Shown here in pieces: positions 1 through 8,040 of a stretch of 64,000 bases of DNA (the stretch's first letter is position 1; each line of letters opens with the position of its first letter). The notes under the pieces were generated by a model. It saw only the letters and a list, made by a program, of their open reading frames with translations. It was not told the origin of the DNA and did no database searches. Both the position numbers and the translations under genes were made by a program. Source of the stretch: Gymnogyps californianus (taxonomy: Eukaryota; Chordata; Aves; Accipitriformes; Cathartidae). Location: the NCBI RefSeq assembly GCF_018139145.2, contig NC_059480.1, positions 15,314,428 through 15,378,427 on the forward strand. Reading direction: 5' to 3'.

Positions 1-3000
1 CCAGGGGCTTTGGGAGCACGTGCCGGGGCAGCGTGTCCCACCCATGCAGGGCACCAGCTGTGTCCCCAGGGCGACAGGGCACGGTGCAGGCTGTGCCATG
101 CCCTGCCACGGGTGTTTGCTCTCCTCGGGCCCAAAGGCAAAGCCCAGGGCTCTTATCGTGCCAGGCAGATAAGAGTTAATGCCCCAGCAGTTGTGCTGAG
201 CTGGCTTTATTGGCAATAAACCCCAGCTGGAAACAGCTTCCTAATCACTACAGATTGCAGGTAGCCCTACCTCCATGGCTGTCCTTCAGCAACAGCACCT
301 CTGCCCTGCCCTGCGCTGCTGCCCCCACGCCCTCCTCGGCAAACACACTGGGGGCAGCCCCCCTCCAGCCCCACACCCCTCCGGTGCCACGCAGCCCCCA
401 TGCCACGCTCGCTGCAGTGCTGGCACGAAGGACACGTGCCCCGAGCCCGCTCCCAGCGCTCACCATGGGTGCCGGCCCAGGGCTGAGCCACGGCTGTGCA
501 TGAGAAGAGCGGACCACAGCCTGCGTGGGTCAAATCACTGTCCTCGGACACTTGCAAGGCACCGTAGCGGGGAGCTGGTATGCCTGGGGCACAGCTCTGG
601 CAGGGCAGGGGACATCGGACATCGCTCCTGCTGCAGAGGCTGTGAAAGGAAGAAGTTTGTCCCACCTCAGCTGGGAACGCTGTCCCCAGTGCCCGCTGAT
701 GGCATGGCCACAAATGTTTAATGAACAGGAGCGGAGTCATTTGTCTGGGCTGACCCCCCCCAGGAAGTCTGCACTCCGCAAAACAAACCGGGCTTTTGTT
801 TGACTTAAGTAAAACATGTCACCCCTGTAAATCACAGGTCCCCTTCCCTGCCCTGCCCCGGGGGCAGCAGCACAGCAAAGGTGGGCGCTGACCTCGAGGT
901 GCTGGTGCAAGCCCGGGTCACAGGCTGCCCAGGTCTGGGCAGGATCTGGCCCCACCATCAGGCTGTGTGCCCTGGCTGGGAGCCATGGGGCTGGATCATC
1001 CCGGTCCCCGCAGCAAGCAGCCATCCCCAACCTGCTCACACACCCGCGGCATGCAGCCCCCAGGGAGGTTTGCAGTGCTGGTCCCGGGGGGCTCTCGCCC
1101 TGGCACCCCCAGACCACCTGCCTCGCTCCCCTCAAATCCCAGCCCGGTTGCCAGGCTGCTTTTTTACCATACCCACGCTCCCTGCGGGCCAGATGCCTGG
1201 ATCCCAGCCCAAGGTCGGCCGGCGGCCGCAGGCCCTTGGCACGAGCAAGGACGATGGTTTGGGACAGCCTGCCGGGGGGCTGTGCTGCCGCGGGGCCGGG
1301 TCTCGTCCGAGGCATGCGGGCGGCGTGCGGCGGCGGGCTGCCGGCATTCGGCCACGGGCTGCCGGCGTTCGGCCTCGCTGCCTGCCAGCGGGGGCTGGAG
1401 CGGGCTCGTGTGCCGGCGGCGGACGGCGCGCTCCCTCCCGCGCTCCCCACGCCGCCTGGCAGCCCGCCACCGCGCCGGGGGTTCGCTCCTTTCTCACGAC
1501 CTCTCAGGTTCCTGAGCTCATCTGGGAGCTATTCATTTCCTGCCAGAAAACAGCCTTGCCTGCTAAAAAAACCACCTTGGCCGCAGAGCGGCCCAGGGCT
1601 TGGTACGAGGGCTCTCCCGGCTTAAATCATAAAGCTCCGGCTGTCTGGCCGGAATCAAAGGCAGGGCAGGGGTGGGGGGGCGCGGGGGCCCGTGCCATAT
1701 GGTAGCACTTAAGAGCCAAGGAGGAAGCGAGGAGGGGTTTTTGCGCCGCTCGCAAGGAGTGTGGGAAAAGTTAATTGACTTTAATGACAGGTTTCCCGGG
1801 ACAGCAGCAGCGGCCGATGGAAGGGAGCTGCAGGGATGCGAGGGGCAGCCGGGGATGTAAGCCCCGTGGTGGGTGGGGAGCATGGCAGGGTGCTGGGGGA
1901 GGCAGGCAAAGCCCCCTGCCCGCAGACCTCCGTGCAGGTGCGCTGCAGGCAGGGATGGAGCGCTGCTCCCTCCAGTTCAGCGCTCTCCAGGCTGCAAATG
2001 GACGCACCGGGTTGTGGTGCTTACAAACTGCTTACAAGCCCAAGAGCGATAATCTGAGAGGGACAGACCTGGCTCCAGCCCTCCCTGGGGTCCTCTCTGC
2101 TGGCAGGCAGGGCTCACCAGGGTGTCCAGGGAAGCCAACAGGAGCTGCGTCCCGTCTGGCAGCACTGAGTCCAGTCCCTTTTCCTACCTGTCCTGCACAG
2201 CCCTGTGCAGGGTCACAGCCAAACAAGAGGCCACCATCCAGCAGCTCAGCCCTGTCCCTTCCCTGGCACTCCCCATCCCTCCCTTACACTTGCCTGCTCA
2301 TCCCACAGCACCAGTTTGAAGGCACTTGCTGCACCTGAAGGGCAACCCCTGCACATAACGATCCACGGACCCACAGCCTGCATTTGTCATCCCAATTTGT
2401 CACGGGCTCAGTGAATTGGCATCAAGAGCACAGCTCCTGGGAATTGCTCTGATCCCCTCAAAGCTCACGAACTCAAGCAGATCTCTCATGTCAACAGGCT
2501 GTGGGATAGAGTAAACACAGAAAGCTTTGGAGAAACTGGTCCAAGCATGGCATATCTGCTTTATACTAGGCTATTTAAACTCCATTAGCAAATAGGTTTG
2601 TCTTGTCTTTCGCTCCTGGATCTGCTATGTGTTCTCCATTAGCCTACAGCAAAGTCTTTTTTTTTTTTCCTAATGCACTTTCCAAACCAACTGCTTCAGC
2701 AGAAGAGTGCTAAGCTGGAACAGCCTCCGCTCTTACAGGTGATGCGTTACTGGTCTGCATCAGCTCCACGCAGGCTGTCCAGCAGCAGGAGTTGGTCTGA
2801 TGCAATTCCCAGACAGACAGGTCCTGCGAGCGCTTCTCTGAACACAAGGTGGGCTCAGTCCTGCCCTCGGTACCTCCCGTGCAGAAAGGTGACACTACGG
2901 CTGGTGGAAGGGAAGGCAGGCTCAGCCCGTATGGCTACCTGCCTGCCTAGGGACAGCAAATCCAATATTCCCAAGCCTGACACACAAAACCTGGCTGCAA

Positions 3001-4350
3001 GATGCCACTGTGAGGGTGGCAATGCAGGCAGGCCAGCAAGGTGTTGGGAGACAGAGAAGGGGAAGCTCATCTGCATCACTCAGGGAGATCAGCCCCTGCA
3101 GCCTCTTTAAAAGAGAGCTGCCACTGGCCCCAACCTCATTAGTACACCCTGCAGAGAGACATCCCAGACACACCACACCCCCCACATCCCCCCCACCCTC
3201 CAAAATCCATCCCAAGAAGTATTTTCAGATCAGGAGGATGCGTTTGTATACAGGGAGAAGGGGAGGAAAGCTGGGGAGGGATTCAAACCCAGCAGGTTTA
3301 ATCTGTCTGGTCTCGCACTCTCCCCAGCTTTCATTTCCCCAGCACCTGGATACAGTCAAGCACCTGGCTGATCCGGACAAAATCCAACAAGCTTTTGCAG
3401 CAGGATTTGGAAGGAATCCCCAGTGGATCCTGGCACATTTTAAAGCTGTCCGCTCTGAGTTAGGACTTGTTAAGAAGGGCGATGCAAGCTGTAACCCGAG
3501 ACTGCCACTCACCTCTATCTAGGGCGTGCGTCTTGCCTTGAAATGGGGTATCCCCAAGTCAAAGGGGTCAGTTGCCGCTCACAGTTACAGAGATAGTCCG
3601 CACAGCCCCACATCACTCCCCCAGACACATGTTTTCCATATAATAGCAGAGGAAATGCCCAACTCTATCAAAAACACATGCAGAGCGTTAATCATCAAGC
3701 AGAGCCTGGCTGGTGCTCAGGGCCGGGAACAGCTCTGTGCTTTTAAGTCCAGGTGGAGGTGGTGCCCAGCGCCTGCTGCAGCCTGTCAGCCAGGAGACAG
3801 GAGCACTCATGTCAGGCTTGTCCTGTGGAGAGCCGCTGTTTTTGTAACACGAGAAGCTGGCAGGCACCGCTCTCTAAATCAACTGACAGAAGTCATTCGC
3901 GATTTACACCATGGCCCAGGAGCGAGTCCCTCCAGGTCCAGGGCAGGAGGCTCACTCGGGCAGCCTAGACCAGGAGCTGGGCTGTCAAGCTCTGTGCTGA
4001 ATTTGTCTCGCTTTACCTGGGCTACTCCACTCCATCAGCCCGAGGAGCCAGGAACAGAGCAGAGGTGCCTCCCTCAGCGCATTCACCAGCTCTGCAAACA
4101 TAAGCTCTTTTTAACAAGTCTGATCAGTTGAACTGCTCCCAAGGAAGCAGTAATTACATCTGCCCCAGGGCAGGGAGAGGGGCCAGGTGATTTCACAAGA
4201 CAACAGAGGGGACAGAGGGTCTGAGTGACAGCTCCAGCCTAGAGAGCAGGACAAGGCAGCCCTGGAGCAGCACGATCCACAGGCAGCCAGGAGCAAGCCA
4301 GGAGCTGGGTTCCCTCCTATGCACACATGCCAGCACTCCAACTTATCTCC
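1..4350. other. 3' flank of HES1, no gene recognised
   Basis: Apart from the CpG-rich patch at 1190-1500 and a T-run near 2658-2668, I see mixed-composition single-copy-looking DNA. The open frames have no known domains, no consistent splice structure and no match I recognise. Confidence 0.6.
1190..1500. other. Orphan CpG-rich patch downstream of HES1
   Basis: CG dinucleotides are dense here (GGCCGGCGGCCGC, GGCGTGCGGCGGCGGG) against a CpG-poor surround. It includes a 21-bp near-tandem duplication (1335-1355 and 1356-1374, core GGGCTGCCGGCNTTCGGCC). No gene start is recognised. It may be a promoter of an unannotated transcript or a methylation-free island of the HES1 domain. Confidence 0.45.
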
Positions 4351-4376
4351 AAAGGCCTTCCAAAATGGAAGAGACT

Positions 4377-4382
4377 TTTATT
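4377..4382 (-). terminator. HES1: HES1 polyadenylation signal AATAAA
   Basis: The minus strand reads CTTAAAATAAAAGTC. It is the only canonical AATAAA I see close below the stop codon, 228 nt away. The length suits a short HES1 3' UTR. Confidence 0.7.
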
Positions 4383-4429
4383 TTAAGAGCATTCAAAAAA
4401 AAAAAAAAAACCAACCCAACCAACCCCCA

Positions 4430-4437
4430 TCTTTGGT
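4430..4437 (-). promoter_or_regulatory. HES1: miR-9 8-mer target site in HES1 3' UTR
   Basis: The mRNA strand reads GACACCAAAGATGG. ACCAAAGA is the full 8-mer match to the miR-9 seed (UCUUUGGU). HES1 is an established miR-9 target in neural progenitors, where the pair controls HES1 oscillation. Confidence 0.75.
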
Positions 4438-4547
4438 GTCACATAAGGAAGGGGAGGGAAGGGAGAAAAAAGATCTCGTGTAAAACACGAAACACTGTCG
4501 AGGGAGTGCTATGGTACAAAGGCACAATCCAATATGAACATATAACC

Positions 4548-4555
4548 TATGTACA
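4548..4555 (-). promoter_or_regulatory. HES1: Pumilio response element in HES1 3' UTR
   Basis: The mRNA strand reads GGCTGTACATAGG. UGUACAUA fits the consensus UGUANAUA exactly, 55 nt after the stop codon. Pumilio proteins recruit deadenylases, which would suit the short-lived HES1 message. Binding is inferred. Confidence 0.5.
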
Positions 4556-4609
4556 GCCGTGCCAGCAGCACGGGGTGCGGTGCTCAGTCCAGTCTGGTGC
4601 CAGCCACCC

Positions 4610-5094
4610 TCACCAGGGTCTCCAGACCGAGTCGGCTGTGCCCGGCGGCGGGCCAGGCGGCGAGGCAGCAGTGGCAGCCGTGGGCGGGCCACCGTACAGG
4701 GGCAGCACAGCACCGCTGGGAGCAAAGGCAGTGCTGGGGATGAGGAAGGCGAATTGCCCGTCAGAAGCCGGCAGCAGCTGGAAGCCACCGTACACCTTGG
4801 CTGCATCGGCGCCCGGCTTGCAGGGCATGCCCGGGAGCGGCCCCGCGCCACCGCCCGGTGGCACCAGGGGTGGCCCAAAGGCTGCGGCTGGTGGCAGCGG
4901 GGGCGGTGGGGGGGGTGCAGGGTAGTTCATGGCGTTGATCTGGGTCATGCAGCTGGCCAGGTGGCCCAGAAGCCGGGTGCGCACCTCAGTGTTGACGCCT
5001 TCACAGGTGGAGAGGAACCGCGTCACCTCGTTCATGCACTCGCTGAAGCCGGCGCGGTACTTGCCCAGCACCGTAGGGTCTGTGCTCAGGGCGG
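4610..5094 (-). CDS. HES1: HES1 coding exon 4 (Orange domain, Pro-rich tail, WRPW)
   Basis: The acceptor CCCTGCAG ends at 5095. The exon completes the split Ala codon and runs 485 nt to TGA at 4612-4610. It contains [20 protein letters not shown] and the rest of the Orange domain ([22 protein letters not shown]). A proline run ([10 protein letters not shown]) is encoded by the G-rich stretch around 4889-4917. A glycine/proline/alanine-rich tail with DGQFAFLIP follows, and SVWRPW is directly followed by the stop codon. Confidence 0.95.
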
Positions 5095-6187
5095 CTGCAG
5101 GGGGAGAGAGGCACACAGCGGTCAGCAGGCTCCGCAGGGGATGGGGGTGTGCAGCCCACTGGTGTTGCATCCTGCAGCCCCTCCGAGCCAGGAATCCAGG
5201 CGGGGAGCGCAGTCCCTCTGGCAGCATGTCTTGTGCTCCTGGGTGCCAAGGATCCAGACGGAGAGTATGGCCCCTCCGGTACCAAGTCCCCCAGCACCAG
5301 GGACCCAGGTGGGGAACAGACAACCCCCAGGAGTCCTGCTGTGCCCCTAAGTACTGGGGATCCAGGTTGGGAGCACAGCCCCCCCGGTGGCCCTTGTGCC
5401 TCCCGGCCCCCTAAAACAGATCCAGGTGGGCAGCACAGCTCTGCTGGTAGAGGGGACCCAAGCCAGGACTGCAGCCCTCCCAGTGCCCTCCAGTACCAGG
5501 GATGCAGACAGAGAGCACAGTGCCCGCCACAGCCTCCCTGTACTGGGGATACAGGTACAGAGCACGGTACCCCTCATCACCCCCCAGTACCAGGGGTGCA
5601 GGCGTGGAGCCGGGTACCCCCATTACCCTCACTACCGAGGACGCAGGCAGGGAGTGCGATGCCCCCAGCCCCCGGGATGCAGGCAGGGCGGCCGCAGCCC
5701 CCCCCTCCCCGGCTCCCCCGGGACTCACCAGTCATCTGGGCTCGCTGGAGGCTCCGCAGGTGCTTGACGGTCATCTCCAGGATGTCGGCCTTCTCCAGCT
5801 TGGAGTGCCGCGAGCTCTGCGGGCACATGCGGGGCTCAGACCGGCCCGGCAGCGGCGCCGGCCCCCCCCGCGCCCCCCGCCCCGGGCCCCCCCGCTTACA
5901 TCCTTCTTCAGCGCGTCCAGGATGAGCGTCTTCAGCTGCCCCAGGCTCTCGTTGATGCGCGCCCGCCGCCGCTTCTCCATGATGGGCTTGGAAGACTGCA
6001 AGAGAGGCGGCGGTCAGCGCCCGGCGCCGCTCCGTACGGCACTGCCCGGCCCGGCGCCGCCCGGCCCGGCCGCCCTTACCTTCCGGTGCTCCGCCGCCGT
6101 CTTCGGCTTGTCGGGCGTCGCGTTGACGCTGGCGGGGGTGGCGGCCACCGGCGAGGCGCTGCTCTTCTCCATCAGGTCGGCCGGCAT
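4610..6187 (-). CDS. HES1: HES1, hairy/enhancer-of-split bHLH-Orange-WRPW transcriptional repressor (4 exons)
   Basis: Nuclear repressor downstream of Notch. The dimer binds N-box/E-box DNA and recruits Groucho/TLE through WRPW. Coding exons are complement(6080..6187, 5900..5995, 5729..5816, 4610..5094). All junctions are GT-AG and the sum is 777 nt, giving 258 residues plus TGA. The N-terminus [20 protein letters not shown] is nearly that of mammalian HES1 and unlike HES4, which decides the paralogue. The basic region with its Hairy-type proline (P40) and helix 1 are in exon 2 (residues 37-68), and the loop and helix 2 in exon 3 (69-97). The Orange domain starts near Y110. A proline-rich stretch follows, and WRPW is residues 255-258. 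The protein is slightly shorter than mammalian HES1 (about 280 residues), mainly in the proline-rich tail. The start at 6187 has A at -3 and is the first ATG below the TATA box. No frameshift or missing key residue is seen. Confidence 0.96.
5190..5690 (-). repeat. Degenerate minisatellite filling HES1 intron 3
   Basis: About eleven diverged copies of a unit centred on GGGATCCAGGTGGGGAGCACAG (plus strand) occur at about 5191, 5251, 5301, 5358, 5418, 5453, 5501, 5546, 5592, 5639 and 5674. Spacings run from about 36 to 60 bp, mostly near 45-58. Each core is often preceded by CCAGTAC. The array makes up most of intron 3 (5095-5728, 634 bp) and explains the open frames there. Confidence 0.8.
5729..5816 (-). 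CDS. HES1: HES1 coding exon 3 (loop and helix 2)
   Basis: The acceptor CCCGCAG ends at 5817 and the donor GACTG|GTGAGT has its GT at 5728-5727. The exon is 88 nt, 29 codons plus one base, so it ends in phase 1. It encodes [20 protein letters not shown] then RSLQRAQMT. The human protein, as I recall it, has RNLQ at the RSLQ position. The first base of the next codon (Ala) is carried over to exon 4. Confidence 0.95.
5900..5995 (-). CDS. HES1: HES1 coding exon 2 (basic region and helix 1)
   Basis: The acceptor TTGCAG ends at 5996 and the donor GAT|GTAAGC has its GT at 5899-5898. The exon has 32 codons, phase 0 at both ends. It encodes [20 protein letters not shown] and the rest of helix 1, to KKD. 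The proline in [14 protein letters not shown] is the HES-family feature that shifts DNA preference toward N-boxes. One difference from human as I recall it is ESLGQ for ESLSQ. Confidence 0.95.
6080..6187 (-). CDS. HES1: HES1 coding exon 1
   Basis: This exon encodes 36 residues, from MPADLMEK to AAEHRK. It ends in phase 0 at a donor reading CGGAAG|GTAAGG (GT at 6079-6078). The serine/alanine/threonine-rich leader precedes the basic region, and the final EHRK begins the bHLH boundary. The exon end is at the same residue as in mammalian HES1. Confidence 0.95.
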
Positions 6188-6345
6188 CCTGCGCCCGCGC
6201 CGGCAGCGCCCGCCGCCGCGGAAGAGGCGCCGCCGCGGCAGCAGCGGGGAGGGGCGGGGGGCCCGGGGGCGGCGGGCGGGCGGACGGGCGCGCGCTCCGG
6301 GCCGGCGGGCGGGCGGCGGCGGCGGCGGGGCCGGCGGGGCGCGGG
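6188..6345 (-). other. HES1: HES1 5' UTR (approximate start)
   Basis: The segment between the ATG and the start site expected 25-30 bp below the TATA box is about 158 nt. It is almost purely G and C (runs of GCC/CCG), with no upstream ATG on the minus strand. The exact start site is inferred from the TATA position, not seen. Confidence 0.6.
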
Positions 6346-6370
6346 TGCCGCGCGCCCTTGGCCGCCCCTA

Positions 6371-6376
6371 CTTATA
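6371..6376 (-). promoter_or_regulatory. HES1: HES1 TATA box
   Basis: The minus strand reads GCGCTATAAGTAGGGG. TATAAG lies about 185 bp above the ATG and 23 bp below the RBPJ site pair. Mammalian HES1 also has a TATA-type element at this place. Confidence 0.8.
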
Positions 6377-6397
6377 GCGCGCGCCGCACGCGCGCGG

Positions 6398-6403
6398 CTC
6401 GTG
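6398..6403 (-). promoter_or_regulatory. HES1: N-box CACGAG overlapping the RBPJ pair
   Basis: The minus strand reads TTTCACACGAGCC. CACGAG fits the N-box CACNAG bound by HES1 itself and overlaps the proximal RBPJ site. Autorepression through promoter N-boxes is established for HES1. Use of this particular copy is inferred. Confidence 0.6.
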
Positions 6404-6431
6404 TGAAACGTCCCCCGCCGCCGTTCCCACA
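6400..6431 (-). promoter_or_regulatory. HES1: Paired RBPJ/Su(H) sites (SPS), Notch response element
   Basis: On the minus strand, TGTGGGAA (6431-6424) is followed after exactly 16 nt by TTCACACG (6407-6400). The reverse complement of the second site is CGTGTGAA. Both fit YGTGDGAA and face each other head to head. That spacing is the Su(H) paired-site design on which two Notch intracellular-domain complexes dimerise. The order (CCAAT, TGTGGGAA, TTTCACACGAG, TATA) matches the mouse Hes1 proximal promoter as I remember it. This strongly supports Notch activation of the gene. Confidence 0.88.
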
Positions 6432-6442
6432 CTCGCGCCCAG

Positions 6443-6447
6443 CCAAT
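6443..6447 (+). promoter_or_regulatory. HES1: CCAAT box (proximal)
   Basis: AGCCAATGGG on the plus strand, that is CCCATTGGCT in the gene's direction, just above the RBPJ pair. This is a typical NF-Y site with conserved flanks. Confidence 0.65.
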
Positions 6448-6471
6448 GGGCGCCGCCCGCACGCGGCCCCG

Positions 6472-6477
6472 CTCGTG
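6472..6477 (-). promoter_or_regulatory. HES1: Upstream N-box CACGAG
   Basis: The minus strand reads GTCCACGAGCGG, the same context I recall for one of the mouse Hes1 N-boxes. It lies between the two central CCAAT boxes and is a likely autorepression site. Confidence 0.65.
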
Positions 6478-6491
6478 GACGGCGCCCGCCC

Positions 6492-6496
6492 ATTGG
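6492..6496 (-). promoter_or_regulatory. HES1: CCAAT box (middle)
   Basis: CAGCCAATGGGCGG on the minus strand. With the proximal box it brackets the upstream N-box, giving an arrangement like that of the mouse promoter. Confidence 0.6.
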
Positions 6497-6521
6497 CTGG
6501 GCGCCGCGCGGCGGCCGCCGG

Positions 6522-6526
6522 CCAAT
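6522..6526 (+). promoter_or_regulatory. HES1: CCAAT box (distal)
   Basis: GGCCAATGGCG on the plus strand, third CCAAT motif in the CpG-rich promoter, about 95 bp above the RBPJ pair. It is a plausible NF-Y site judged by motif and position only. Confidence 0.5.
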
Positions 6527-6577
6527 GGCGCGGGGCGGGCGGGCGGGCGGCCGCGGTTAACCCCTTGGGCGCCGCCC

Positions 6578-6633
6578 GCGGGGGTGGGGTAGGGGGAGGA
6601 CTTCGGCGGGGGCGGGGGGGGGCGGCCCTCGGG
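6578..6633 (+). other. G-run cluster (possible G-quadruplex) upstream of HES1
   Basis: On the plus strand, runs of four to nine G are separated by T, TA, AGGACTTCGGC and C. This satisfies the usual four-run quadruplex pattern. It sits on the template strand about 150 bp above the RBPJ pair. Folding is inferred. Confidence 0.45.
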
Positions 6634-6644
6634 GAGCGCCGCGC

Positions 6645-6661
6645 TAATTACCGGGTTAATT
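6645..6661. promoter_or_regulatory. Pair of TAAT homeodomain-type motifs in the CpG island
   Basis: GCTAATTACCGGGTTAATTGG gives TAATTA at 6645-6650 and TTAATT at 6656-6661. They are isolated AT-rich words inside otherwise GC-saturated promoter DNA, about 460 bp above the HES1 ATG. Homeodomain binding is inferred from the core motif. Confidence 0.35.
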
Positions 6662-7719
6662 GGCGCCCGTGGCAGGCGCGGCCCCACCCGCTCCCCTCGG
6701 GGGGCGCCGGCTGCCGGCCCCGGGGCGGGCCGCGCTGTGGGGGGCCCCCGGCTCTCCGGGGTGATGGCCGGGACGCGGTGGCCGGAGCCCCAGCTACCGT
6801 GTGCGGGGCTCTGCCGGGGCCCCCGGTCCCCGCTGCGGTGGCCTGCGTCCTCCCGCGGTGCCCTCAGCATCGCCACGGCGGCCTGGGCCTCGGCGCGGCG
6901 GCCTGCCCCTGCCCGCACGCAGGTGTCGCCGAGGCCGGGCACGGTCGGCGCTCGGCAGAGAGGCGTGCGGCGGCGGGCAGGGCTGCTGCGCGGCGGCACA
7001 CGCGGGGCGGAGGGCAGCCGCCGCCGTGGGTTACGCTCCCCGGCGCTCGCACGCGTCCGTGCGGCGGCGCGGCCGCGGATGCGGCGGTGCGTGCGCTCCC
7101 GTCAGCGGGCGAATGCGAAACCACAGGGTGGTGCCTGTCCCTCAGCCCCGGCCCAGCCGCGCTGCTCCCGCTACCTCCAGCCGGTCCGGGCAGTTTGTGG
7201 GTTACTTTAAAAAAAAAAAAAAAAAAAAAGAAGAGGTATTTTGCCTGGGGACTTGGATCTTTTTTTTTTTCCCCTCCGCTTGACTGACTTTCTCACACTC
7301 CTATTCCCATAGTCTGCCAGCTAAGCCTGAGTCATCCTGCCAAGAACTAGACCTGGCCTATTCAAAAATGTGCTCACTCGCTCTTTCTTTCTGTCCGTCG
7401 CTCTGTCTTTTCTTTCTTTTTTTTTTTTTTTGAGTATACACAGTAATGTTTTTCCACCTCCTCCAGTACCTGATCTGCACCTGTACAGGGCCAATCCCAC
7501 ACGTATCACCTGATCTCGCCTTTTCAGAGACCGTGAGAAAAATAAAGTTCAAGAAAGAAGAGACATGTTTGCAGATCTCACCGGTGCAAAGCCCTCATCT
7601 CTGCAGAGGCTTGCCTGCTGAGCCTTCAGAGTTTAAAAAAAGGAAAGTAAATAAAAGGCAGAGTGTCATGTTTAAAACTGGAGAAAAGTACAAATCCAGG
7701 CTTTCTTTCAGCTCCTTGA

Positions 7720-8040
7720 CGGAGCCACAAGCCTTTTGATTTAAAAACAAAGAGCAGCCTTCAGCGTGTAACATTTAACTTCGGATGAGCAATATTTGAC
7801 GTAAGCTTCAATTAGCTAGACATTCGGACAAACTCGAGCGAGGAAAAGACCGAGACTGCGCTGGGAAGTCACTACCGAAAAGCCTTTTCGCAGTCACCTT
7901 TATGGGGAGATCGGGGACAACTGATTAGCGTGAAAACTGCAGTGCATTTCTGGAGAGCCTCAAAAGTTCTCCGGTGGACCAATATTTTTTCTAGTGCTGA
8001 TATTGGGGGGAAAAAAAAGGAAAGTTACCACAATTCCTGA
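7720..8040. promoter_or_regulatory. Candidate HES1-proximal enhancer (non-coding)
   Basis: This AT-richer block lies about 1.4-1.7 kb above the start site. It carries a CRE-like TGACGTAA (7799-7806), CAATTAGC and several AATATT words, with no repeat signature. Conservation is inferred from composition and position, not shown. Confidence 0.3.

Larger units (their letters stand above)
4355..4609 (-). other. HES1: HES1 3' UTR
   Basis: This is the region between the stop codon and the expected cleavage site 10-30 nt beyond the AATAAA at 4382-4377. It contains a Pumilio element, a miR-9 site, a small hairpin-capable sequence (TCGTGT AAA ACACGA at 4476-4490) and a T-run of 16 nt in the mRNA (A-run at 4395-4410). 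The 3' end is estimated. Confidence 0.7.
5800..7110. promoter_or_regulatory. HES1: CpG island over the HES1 promoter and 5' exons
   Basis: CG dinucleotides are dense from exon 3 through the promoter and up to about 7110, where the sequence gives way to A-rich DNA. It marks HES1 as a CpG-island promoter despite the TATA box. Boundaries are by eye. Confidence 0.75.

Noticed and set aside
4610..6187. Assignment as HES4 instead of HES1
   Set aside because: The N-terminus (MPADLMEK...[17 protein letters not shown]) and the tail words ([17 protein letters not shown]) match HES1, and the gene-desert setting fits HES1. HES4 lies in a gene-dense neighbourhood.
6172..6999. 275-codon minus-strand open frame over the HES1 promoter
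   Set aside because: It is promoter and 5' UTR sequence in a CpG island, where stops are rare. It is rich in Pro/Arg/Ala, has no domain, and the true HES1 frame starts at 6187.
7209..7229. A-run as the tail of a processed pseudogene or retroposon
   Set aside because: No coding remnant precedes it and no flanking duplication is visible. It borders the CpG island and looks like a simple homopolymer.
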